Assembly: GCA_958346935.1 (NCBI GenBank)
Contig: CATVTM010000052.1
Location: 1-13,905 of the forward strand
Length of the DNA: 13,905 nucleotides
Direction of reading: 5' to 3'
Origin: an uncultured Collinsella sp.
GTDB lineage: Bacteria; Actinomycetota; Coriobacteriia; Coriobacteriales; Coriobacteriaceae
Numbering within the stretch: the stretch's first letter is position 1; each line of letters opens with the position of its first letter. A program made the position numbers and the translations under genes. The notes beneath the pieces were generated by a model, which made no database searches, was not told where the DNA came from, and was given only the letters and a program-made list of their open reading frames with translations. Below, piece by piece: positions 1 to 5,910 of this stretch.

Positions 1-1415
1 AAGCGCTCGATGGAGCCAAAGCACACGCGATGCAGCATGATGGGGCGCTTCTTGGTGCCGTCGGCGTCCACGTACTCCAGATCAAAGTTGAGCGGCATCT
101 GGAAGTCGAGCTGCACGGTACCGCACTGCCAGGTGCGGCCGAGCGAGTCCTCCAGGTGGAAGTCGATCTTGGGGCCGTAGAAGGCGCCGTCGCCCTCGTT
201 GACCTCGTAGTCCATGCCCAGCTTCTCCAGAGCGGTGCGCAGGCCCTCCTCGGCACGAGCCCAGTCCTCGTCCGAACCCATGGAGTCCTCGGGGCGGGTG
301 GAAAGCTCAACGTGATACTTAAAGCCAAACTTCTGGTACACGGAGTCGATGAGGTTGACCACACCCACGATCTCGTCGGTCAGCTGGTCGGGACGCACAA
401 ACAGGTGGGCGTCGTCCTGGTTAAAGCAGCGCACGCGGAACAGGCCGTGCAGGGCGCCGCGCAGCTCGTGGCGGTGCACCAGGCCAATCTCGCCGGCGCG
501 AATGGGCAGCTCGCGGTAGGAGTGCGGCTTGGAGGCATACACCAGCACGCCGCCCGGGCAGTTCATGGGCTTAATGCAGTACTCTTCGTCGTCGATGACG
601 GTGGAGTACATGTTGTCCTTGTAGTGGTCCCAGTGGCCCGAGGTCTTCCACAGCTGCTTGTTCATGATGAGCGGCGTGGAGATCTCCACGTAGCCGGCCT
701 TGTGGTGAATCTCGCGCCAGTAGTCCAGCAGCGTATTCTTAAGGATCATGCCGTTGGGCAGGAAGAACGGGAAGCCGGGGGCCTCGTCGCGCATCATAAA
801 GAGGTCCATCTCGCGGCCAATCTTGCGGTGGTCGCGCTTCTTGGCCTCCTCCAGCATGTGCATGTGCTCGTCGAGCTCTTCCTTGGTGGCAAAGGCGACG
901 CCGTTGATGCGGGTGAGCATCTTGTTGTCCTTGTCGCCCTTCCAGTAAGCGCCCGAGACGCCGGTGAGCTTAAAGGCCTTCAGGGCCTTGGTGTAGCAGA
1001 TGTGGGGGCCGACACACATGTCGATGTAGTCGCCCTGCTGGTAGAAGGTGATGCGGGCGTCGTCGTCCAGGTCGCCGATGTGCTCGACCTTGTACTTCTC
1101 GCCGCGCTCCTCCATAAGAGCGATGGCCTCGGCGCGGGGCTTCTCGTACACGGAGAACTTGAGGTTCTCCTTGACGATCTTCTTCATCTCGGCCTCGATC
1201 GCGGGGAAGTCGTCCTCGCTGATCTTAACGCCCTCGGGCAGGTCGACGTCGTAGTAAAAGCCGTTGTCGGTCGCGGGGCCGTAGGCAAAGTCGGCCTCGG
1301 GATAGAGGCGCTTGATGGCCTGCGCCATGATGTGCGCGGCAGAGTGGCGGATGACGTGCGTGACCTCGTCCTGCGGGAGCTCGGCCACCGAACCGTCATT
1401 GTAGAGTGCCTTCAT
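1..1415 (-). CDS. thrS: Threonyl-tRNA synthetase, TGS-less form, 3' end cut by window edge
   Basis: This class II aminoacyl-tRNA synthetase charges tRNA-Thr in the cytoplasm. 471 codons are visible; the C-terminal anticodon-binding domain lies beyond position 1. The editing domain is intact, with HSAAH at residues 24-28 and CVGPH at 134-138 (the HxxxH and CxxxH pairs that hydrolyse Ser-tRNA-Thr). The catalytic core shows MNCPGG, the motif 2 stretch LHGLFRVRCFNQDDAH and, near the cut end, RPIMLHR. These supply the Cys-His-His zinc ligands known from E. coli ThrRS. The start is the ATG at 1413-1415, preceded on the minus strand by AGAGGAGA about ten bases upstream. From that start only about 23 residues precede the editing motif, against about 72 in E. 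coli, so the usual N-terminal TGS domain is absent. Identification is firm; the missing TGS depends on the start, which promoter and ribosome-binding site support. Confidence 0.96.
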   Translation of the reverse strand, partial: MKALYNDGSVAELPQDEVTHVIRHSAAHIMAQAIKRLYPEADFAYGPATDNGFYYDVDLPEGVKISEDDFPAIEAEMKKIVKENLKFSVYEKPRAEAIALMEERGEKYKVEHIGDLDDDARITFYQQGDYIDMCVGPHICYTKALKAFKLTGVSGAYWKGDKDNKMLTRINGVAFATKEELDEHMHMLEEAKKRDHRKIGREMDLFMMRDEAPGFPFFLPNGMILKNTLLDYWREIHHKAGYVEISTPLIMNKQLWKTSGHWDHYKDNMYSTVIDDEEYCIKPMNCPGGVLVYASKPHSYRELPIRAGEIGLVHRHELRGALHGLFRVRCFNQDDAHLFVRPDQLTDEIVGVVNLIDSVYQKFGFKYHVELSTRPEDSMGSDEDWARAEEGLRTALEKLGMDYEVNEGDGAFYGPKIDFHLEDSLGRTWQCGTVQLDFQMPLNFDLEYVDADGTKKRPIMLHRVCFGSIER

Positions 1416-1485
1416 GGGTATGTTTTCTCCTCTCGGATGCCTGATGCAAGTGCGTGCGATGCGCTCGGCGTTTTTGACTTGCATC

Positions 1486-1513
1486 ATTATAGGCAGGTTG
1501 CCTTGGTATACAA
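1486..1513 (-). promoter_or_regulatory. Probable thrS promoter
   Basis: On the minus strand a perfect -10 hexamer TATAAT (1486-1491) lies 16 bp downstream of TTGTAT (1508-1513, three of six matches to the -35 consensus). Transcription would begin about 65-70 nt before the thrS start codon. No T-box leader (conserved AGGGTGG-type element and terminator) fits in this short leader. The assignment rests on sequence match and position only. Confidence 0.55.
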
Positions 1514-1514
1514 G

Positions 1515-1545
1515 CGCCCGCCGCACCTTAATGGCACGGCGGGCG
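1515..1545 (-). terminator. GC-rich hairpin, possible terminator upstream of thrS promoter
   Basis: A perfect 9-bp stem (CGCCCGCCG at 1515-1523 with CGGCGGGCG at 1537-1545) encloses a 13-nt loop. It lies after the zinc-ribbon gene and immediately before the thrS -35 region. On the minus strand it is followed by the weak run CTTGTAT; on the plus strand by ATTTTCT. It could end transcripts of the zinc-ribbon gene and insulate thrS, but without a clean U-tract this is uncertain. Confidence 0.4.
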
Positions 1546-1637
1546 ATTTTCTACGCATGCTTCATCGTGTGGGCGGGATGCGGGGCGCGCGAGATGCGTG
1601 GCGCCCGGGGCTTGCGGCCGGCCCGGCGATGGATGCG

Positions 1638-2069
1638 TTACTGGATGCGAGTTCGGCAGTAGGGGCAAACCTTCCAGTGCGCATCGAGCGGGCGATGACA
1701 GCTGGGGCAGACGTTGCGAACCTGAGTATCGCACACCGGGCAGACCACAAAGTCCTTCTCGATGGGCGCGCCGCACTGCGGGCAGGTTCCGTACTGGGCA
1801 AGCTGGCGCTCGCGCAGGGCCATGTCCAGCTCCTGCTCCTCGCGGTCGGACGCGTAGGAGTGCGGGCGCAGGACCAGGTAGGCGATGAGGCCCACAAACG
1901 GGATGAGGGCGATGATGCCCCATGCCACGTAGGCGCTGGCGCCGCGGCGGCGAGCGTCGATGAACACATAGACGACCGACAGCACATACAGGGCGATGAT
2001 AAAGCCAACGAAGGCATAGATGACGCCCATAAGCTGCGGCGACATGAGCTCGGAGATGTACTTGGACAT
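1638..2069 (-). CDS. Small membrane protein with C-terminal double zinc ribbon
   Basis: A 143-residue protein of unknown function. It has two hydrophobic segments, about residues 13-37 and 47-67. The second, with its AWGIIALIPFVGLIAYLVLRP-like pattern, resembles the PLDc_N-type two-helix membrane module (inference). A short charged stretch at about 74-92 follows. Then come four CxxC knuckles: C96/C99, C110/C113, C121/C124 and C135/C138. This is the layout of a double zinc ribbon (DZR), probably cytoplasmic. I chose the ATG at 2067-2069 because AAAGG lies eight bases upstream; an in-frame ATG 15 codons earlier lacks a clear ribosome-binding site. It stands alone: thrS downstream has its own promoter. 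Such proteins are often annotated only as zinc-ribbon domain proteins; a scaffolding or sensing role cannot be read from the sequence. Confidence 0.85.
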   Translation of the reverse strand: MSKYISELMSPQLMGVIYAFVGFIIALYVLSVVYVFIDARRRGASAYVAWGIIALIPFVGLIAYLVLRPHSYASDREEQELDMALRERQLAQYGTCPQCGAPIEKDFVVCPVCDTQVRNVCPSCHRPLDAHWKVCPYCRTRIQ

Positions 2070-2169
2070 TAGGGGTACCTTTCGGAATATTAACAGTCCG
2101 GTCAAGTTTACCACGGGGTTTGTTTATATGGGACTACGGCTGGGCGCAGGGCTGGCGCGGACACAAACA

Positions 2170-2386
2170 TCTCAATCTGTAACAGGTGGGAGCGGAATCC
2201 GGGTCTATGTGTTACAGATCGAGACAAACGGATGACCCGCATGGCAAATGTCTCAATCTGTAACAACTGGGACCAAATATCCCCTCTTACTGTTACAGAT
2301 CGAGACATTCAAAATCCGCCTGAAGGTTTGTCTCGTTCTGTAACATCTAGAACCCAAATCATCAGCTAGCTGTTACAGATCGAGAC
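2170..2386. repeat. Array of six 15-16 bp elements in alternating orientation, 40-41 bp apart
   Basis: Left arms TCTCAATCTGTAACA begin at 2170 and 2251, with the variant TCTCGTTCTGTAACA at 2331. Each is answered by an inverted arm TGTTACAGATCGAGAC at 2210, 2291 and 2371. The three right arms are identical. Successive elements start 40, 41, 40, 40 and 40 bp apart. The array is thus three hairpin units of about 56 bp, repeating every 80-81 bp. Each unit has a 25-nt loop, and units are 24-25 nt apart. Loop and linker sequences differ strongly, apart from a weak TGGGA-like start in the loops. Each unit pairs with one mismatch; in units 1 and 2 the A/C mismatch on the plus strand becomes a G-U pair on the minus strand. 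It resembles a REPIN-like cluster or a multi-site binding array; its function is unknown. Confidence 0.9.
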
Positions 2387-2405
2387 GAACGGTTGCCGTA
2401 GTTGT

Positions 2406-2451
2406 CGGCAGACGAGGTTGTCGTCGTTGCCGGGTCTCCCCTCGTCTGCCG
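2406..2451. repeat. 11-bp perfect inverted repeat with 24-nt loop
   Basis: CGGCAGACGAG (2406-2416) and CTCGTCTGCCG (2441-2451) are exact reverse complements around a 24-nt loop. It starts 20 bp after the alternating array and has a similar loop size but unrelated arms. No U-tract follows on either strand, so it is not a standard terminator. Confidence 0.75.
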
Positions 2452-2510
2452 TTGGCGGGTGTTGCGGGGCTGTTCGCCGCATTGACGCCGCGCTGGGGAT
2501 GCGCAGACCG

Positions 2511-2538
2511 TAGGATAGTCCTATTGACATCCTGTCAA
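2511..2538 (+). promoter_or_regulatory. Two adjacent short palindromes, candidate operators of the redox operon
   Basis: TAGGATAGTCCTA (2511-2523) is a 5-bp inverted repeat around TAG. It directly abuts TTGACATCCTGTCAA (2524-2538), a 6-bp inverted repeat around TCC. They end 17 bp before the GTG start of the first operon gene. TTGACA inside the second is too close to the start codon to act as its -35. Position and symmetry suggest repressor or activator sites near the transcription start; no regulator can be named. Confidence 0.45.
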
Positions 2539-2555
2539 CTTGTCTTGGAGGCACC

Positions 2556-4010
2556 GTGGCAGAAACGTTTGATATCGCAATTGTGGGCGCGGGCATTACA
2601 GGGTGCGCCATCGCGCGGCAGCTCGCGCGATTTGACCTGTCCATTTGCGTGGTCGAGGCGGCTAACGATATTGCGCTGGGCGCGTCCAAGGCCAACGGCG
2701 GCCTGGTGCACGCCGGCTACGATCCGGCACCGGGCACGGTTAAGGCGCAGGTCAACGCCCGTGGCTGCGAGTTGTACGGTACGTGGGCGCAGGAGCTGGG
2801 CTTTCTGTTCCGCCGCACCGGGTCGATGGTGTTGGGCTTTAACGACGAGGACCGCGCGCAACTGGAGCAGCTGCGCCAGAATGGCCTGGCGAACGGCGTG
2901 CCCGAGCTTTCGATTGTCGAACCCGACCGCATCCACGAACTTGAGCCGCGCGCCAGTGCCTCTGCAACGTGCGCGTTGTGGTGCCCCTCGACTGGGTTTG
3001 TCGACCCGTTTGAGGTTGCCATCGCCGCGCTGGAGAACGCCGTGGCCAACGGGGTGACGTTTATGCGGTCCGCGCCGGTGGAAGCGATTGAAGTCGCGGA
3101 CTCAGGCGACGACGCGCGCTTTACGCTGGCGACCCCCGCTGGCAACGTGCGCTGCCGCCACCTGATCAACGCCGCGGGCAACGGCGCCGCCGACATCTCG
3201 CATATGGCGGGCGCCGAGGAGTTCCAGATGGTCTGGCGCCAGGGAAACATCGTGGTGCTGGACAAGGAGTCGAGCGCGCTCATGCCGCTCTACCCCGTTC
3301 CGACGCCGGTGTCCAAGGGCGTTATTGTCACGGGCACCGTGCACGGCAACACCGTGATTACCGCCACGGCTGCCGTGCGCGAGCCGGGCGACACGCAGAC
3401 CTATGCAAGCGATGTGGACGCGCTGCTGACCGGCGCGCGCAAGCTGGTGCCCGACCTGGACACGCGCCGCGTGGTGCGCGCGTTTGCCGGCGGGCGTCCG
3501 GTCATTCAGGGAACGAACGACTTCTTTATTGGGCAGTCGGCCGTGATGCCGGGGCTATTCCAGGCGGCGGGCATTCAGTCACCGGGTGTGGCAAGCGCGC
3601 CGGCTATTGCCGAGCGAATGGAACAGGTCCTGCGCGATGCCGGCGTGGACCTGCGCGAACGGGACGACTGGGACCCAATTCGCCGCGCGCCGGACGACTT
3701 TGACCGCGCGCCGCTTGCGCGCAAGGAAGAACTCATTGAGTCCGACCCCGCGTGGGGGCAGATAGTCTGCCGCTGCGAGACGGTGCCCGAGGCCGAGATC
3801 GTGGCCGCGATCCGACGCCGCCCGGGCGCGGTTTCGGTCGAGGGCGTCAAGCGCCGCTGCCGCGCCGGCATGGGTCGATGCCAAAGCGGTTTTTGCCAGA
3901 GCCGCGTGGTGGCGATCCTGGCGCGCGAGCTGGGCTGCGACCCCAGCGAAGTGCTGTTGGAGGATGCCGGATCTTGGCTGGTCGAGGGGCCTTTGAAGGG
4001 GGTGCGCTAG
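2556..4010 (+). CDS. GlpA-like FAD-dependent oxidoreductase with C-terminal BFD-type [2Fe-2S] domain
   Basis: A 484-residue flavoprotein of the DAO / glycerol-3-phosphate dehydrogenase type. The N-terminus carries the FAD-binding Rossmann motif VGAGITG (residues 10-16). A conserved stretch ASKANGGLVHAGYD follows, typical of the GlpA-like group. The C-terminus holds CRC (C405, C407) and C442-x4-C447, the CxC-x(34)-Cx4C spacing of BFD-like [2Fe-2S] domains. The start is GTG with GGAGG just upstream. The gene is one base from the next gene and heads a three-gene operon also seen in other anaerobes. It probably oxidises sn-glycerol-3-phosphate or a similar 2-hydroxy substrate, passing electrons through flavin and iron-sulfur carriers of the operon. 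No glpK, glpF or membrane anchor GlpC is nearby in the window, so the substrate is inferred. Family assignment is firm. Confidence 0.88.
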   Translation: MAETFDIAIVGAGITGCAIARQLARFDLSICVVEAANDIALGASKANGGLVHAGYDPAPGTVKAQVNARGCELYGTWAQELGFLFRRTGSMVLGFNDEDRAQLEQLRQNGLANGVPELSIVEPDRIHELEPRASASATCALWCPSTGFVDPFEVAIAALENAVANGVTFMRSAPVEAIEVADSGDDARFTLATPAGNVRCRHLINAAGNGAADISHMAGAEEFQMVWRQGNIVVLDKESSALMPLYPVPTPVSKGVIVTGTVHGNTVITATAAVREPGDTQTYASDVDALLTGARKLVPDLDTRRVVRAFAGGRPVIQGTNDFFIGQSAVMPGLFQAAGIQSPGVASAPAIAERMEQVLRDAGVDLRERDDWDPIRRAPDDFDRAPLARKEELIESDPAWGQIVCRCETVPEAEIVAAIRRRPGAVSVEGVKRRCRAGMGRCQSGFCQSRVVAILARELGCDPSEVLLEDAGSWLVEGPLKGVR

Positions 4011-4011
4011 G

Positions 4012-5379
4012 ATGGCGACGATCGATGTGCGCGACGGACGCGCGGAGGCCGGAACCGCAGAGGTCGGAGCTGCAGCGCCCGTGCAAACGCAGGCCTTCGA
4101 CGTGGTCGTCATCGGAGGAGGCCCCGCCGGCATGGCGGCCGCACTTGCCGCGCAAAAGGCCGGCGCGCATGTGGCCATCGTGGAGCGCGAGCAGCATCTG
4201 GGCGGCATCCTCCGCCAGTGCATCCATCCCGGATTTGGCCTTTCGCACTTTAAGCAGGAACTTACCGGTCCCGAGTACGCGCAGCGCTTTATCGACCAGG
4301 TGCACGCAACCGGCATCGTGCTGTTCCTAAACAGCATGGTGCTTGGGATTGATTCAGGCGAGGCTGCGGAAGACACCGCGGTCCATACCGTCACGCTCAT
4401 GAGCTCTGCCGGCATGTTGCAACTCACCGGGCGCGCGGTCGTCCTTGCCATGGGTTGCCGTGAGCGCACCCGCAGCGAGATCAAGATTCCCGGCAGCCGG
4501 CCCGCCGGCGTGTTTACGGCAGGCTTGGCGCAGCGATACATCAATATCGAAAACCTCAAACCCGGCTCGCGCGCCGTCATTTTGGGCTCGGGTGACATCG
4601 GGCTGATCATGGCACGCCGCTGCACGCTCGAGGGGATTTCGGTCGAGGGCGTGTACGAGCTCATGCCGTACGCCAACGGCCTGCGTCGCAACGTGAAGAA
4701 CTGCCTGGACGATTTTGGCATTCCGCTGCATCTGTCGACCACCGTCACGCGCGTGATCGGGCACGACCGCGTGGAGGCCGTCGAGGTAAGCCAAGTCGAC
4801 GAGCACCAGGCGCCCATTCCGGGGACTGAGCGCATCGTTCCGTGCGACACGCTGCTGCTCTCGGTGGGATTGATTCCCGAGAACGAGCTATCGGTGGCCG
4901 CGGGCGTGGAGCTGGACCCGCGCACGCGCGGTACCGTGGTGGACCAGAGTCTGCAGACGGGCGTGCCGGGCATCTTTGCCTGCGGCAACGTGCTGCACGT
5001 GCACGATCTGGCCGACAACGTGACGACCGAGTCCGAGAGGGCTGGCGCAGCTGCGGCGGCGTACGCGCTGGGGACCGGTGCGGGCGCCGTTCCGAACTGC
5101 GAGCTCACCGTCTCCCCTGCCGGCATTGCGGGCTACGCGCTACCGGGACGCATTACAACCGTGGCGCTCACCAAGCTGAACTTCCGCGTGCGCCGGCCAG
5201 TCGATACCGCCCGCGTGAGGATCTTAGCTGACGACGAGGAACTGTTCGCCGGCAAGGTCCGCGCGTTTAAGCCGAGCGTTATGGAAAGCTTCCCACTGCC
5301 AGCAAAGGTGATTCAGCGCGCACTCGACCTAGGTGCTAGCGAAATTGTCCTGTCCGTCGATCCCGTCGAGGAGGCATAG
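4012..5379 (+). CDS. FAD/NAD(P)-binding oxidoreductase, second subunit of the GlpA-like operon
   Basis: A 455-residue protein of the pyridine-nucleotide-disulfide oxidoreductase fold. The first Rossmann motif GGGPAG is at residues 35-40 (FAD) and the second, GSGDIG, at 192-197 (probably NAD(P)H). A later GIFACGNV motif is the usual second FAD-contacting segment. The redox CxxC of thioredoxin- or lipoamide-type enzymes is missing; only C70 stands in the equivalent LRQC segment, so it is unlikely to be a disulfide reductase. About 28 poorly conserved residues precede the first strand. The ATG lies one base after the previous stop, with AAGGGGG about nine bases upstream inside that gene, so translational coupling is likely. 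In this operon type the protein is taken to relay electrons between the substrate-oxidising flavoprotein and NAD(P) or another acceptor; this is inference. Confidence 0.86.
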   Translation: MATIDVRDGRAEAGTAEVGAAAPVQTQAFDVVVIGGGPAGMAAALAAQKAGAHVAIVEREQHLGGILRQCIHPGFGLSHFKQELTGPEYAQRFIDQVHATGIVLFLNSMVLGIDSGEAAEDTAVHTVTLMSSAGMLQLTGRAVVLAMGCRERTRSEIKIPGSRPAGVFTAGLAQRYINIENLKPGSRAVILGSGDIGLIMARRCTLEGISVEGVYELMPYANGLRRNVKNCLDDFGIPLHLSTTVTRVIGHDRVEAVEVSQVDEHQAPIPGTERIVPCDTLLLSVGLIPENELSVAAGVELDPRTRGTVVDQSLQTGVPGIFACGNVLHVHDLADNVTTESERAGAAAAAYALGTGAGAVPNCELTVSPAGIAGYALPGRITTVALTKLNFRVRRPVDTARVRILADDEELFAGKVRAFKPSVMESFPLPAKVIQRALDLGASEIVLSVDPVEEA

Positions 5380-5382
5380 ACT

Positions 5383-5781
5383 ATGAGCGATAACGTGATC
5401 GAAACGCTGCAGTTCAACTGCACGACCTGCCCATCCGAGTGCCTTCTGACCGTGGAGGTCAAGCGCAGAGCAGACGGCGCCGTGGTAGAGGTGCGCTCCG
5501 TGACCGGAAACAGCTGCCCGCGCGGCGAGAAATTCGCGCACCAGGAGCTCACCTGCCCCATGCGCGTACTCACGACGACCGTGGCCGTCTCCGGCGGCGA
5601 CGAAGCGCTTCTGCCTGTGCGCACGGCCGAAGCCATCCCGCTGGCACTCCACGCCCAAGCCATGGACCTCATCCGAGGCCTAGTCGTCAACGCCCCCATC
5701 CGCATGGGCGACGTCGTGCTGGAGAACCTCCTAGACACCAACATCAACCTAATCGCCAGCATGGACATCGACCGAGTCTAA
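5383..5781 (+). CDS. DUF1667 cysteine-rich protein, third member of the redox operon
   Basis: A 132-residue protein matching DUF1667 in layout. An N-terminal cysteine cluster (C13, C16, C20) is followed by a GNSCPRG motif (C45) and LTCPMR (C58), then a segment containing VRTAEAIPL and a helical C-terminus. The spacing suggests an Fe-S or zinc site, not shown experimentally here. The gene starts three bases after the previous stop, with GAGGAGG inside the end of that gene. DUF1667 genes typically sit third behind a GlpA-like flavoprotein and an FAD/NAD(P) oxidoreductase, as here, so it is probably a small electron-transfer or assembly subunit of that complex. Exact function is unknown. Confidence 0.88.
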   Translation: MSDNVIETLQFNCTTCPSECLLTVEVKRRADGAVVEVRSVTGNSCPRGEKFAHQELTCPMRVLTTTVAVSGGDEALLPVRTAEAIPLALHAQAMDLIRGLVVNAPIRMGDVVLENLLDTNINLIASMDIDRV

Positions 5782-5790
5782 GTAGCTAAT

Positions 5791-5861
5791 TAGGGACGGG
5801 GCTCTTTTAGCTGCTTTTGCAAGGAGTGTCCCCAGGTGCCGGCATAAAAGGAACGTCCCTA
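5791..5861. repeat. GGGAC-type inverted repeat between redox operon and M24 peptidase gene
   Basis: TAGGGACG (5791-5798) and CGTCCCTA (5854-5861) are exact reverse complements 55 nt apart. The interior holds further related pieces, such as AGTGTCCCC at 5825-5833. A similar GGGAC...GTCCC motif recurs at 7009-7027 on the other side of the peptidase gene. It looks like a small dispersed intergenic repeat, and may also act as a weak transcript end for the operon. No clear terminator U-tract follows. Confidence 0.55.
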
Positions 5862-5910
5862 TGTGCCGAGCTTGGGATACCATGGTGGCTGCCTAGCGAA
5901 AGGATGTTTC

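Larger units (their letters stand above)
2070..2555. other. Gene-free divergent intergenic region rich in inverted repeats
   Basis: This 486-bp stretch separates the minus-strand zinc-ribbon gene from the plus-strand redox operon. Both promoters should lie here, but I found no convincing -35/-10 pair for either. TTGACG at 2482-2487 and TAGGAT at 2511-2516 are 23 bp apart, too far for a normal sigma-70 promoter. The section 2101-2169 shows nothing notable. The rest holds the alternating repeat array, an 11-bp inverted repeat and two short palindromes, listed separately. Short open frames here have no family resemblance and no ribosome-binding sites. Confidence 0.75.

Noticed and set aside
1416..1510. 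T-box riboswitch upstream of thrS
   Set aside because: The leader between the TATAAT box and the start codon is too short, and no T-box core or terminator is seen.
30..2072. 680-codon plus-strand open frame over thrS and the zinc-ribbon gene
   Set aside because: It is antisense to two recognisable minus-strand genes. Its valine/leucine/histidine-rich translation fits a GC-biased shadow frame and matches no family.
2170..2386. CRISPR array
   Set aside because: Repeats are only 15-16 bp, alternate in orientation and number six, with no cas gene nearby. This does not fit a CRISPR.
2482..2516. Sigma-70 promoter TTGACG / TAGGAT for the redox operon
   Set aside because: The two hexamers are 23 bp apart, outside the usable 15-19 bp range.
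2366..2695. Short minus-strand frames in the repeat region and at the head of the redox operon
   Set aside because: They encode repeat-derived or antisense sequence with no domain pattern and no supporting start signals.
3579..5126. 515-codon minus-strand frame over the first two redox genes
   Set aside because: Ser/Thr/Arg/Pro-rich translation without motifs, opposite two well-supported flavoprotein genes.
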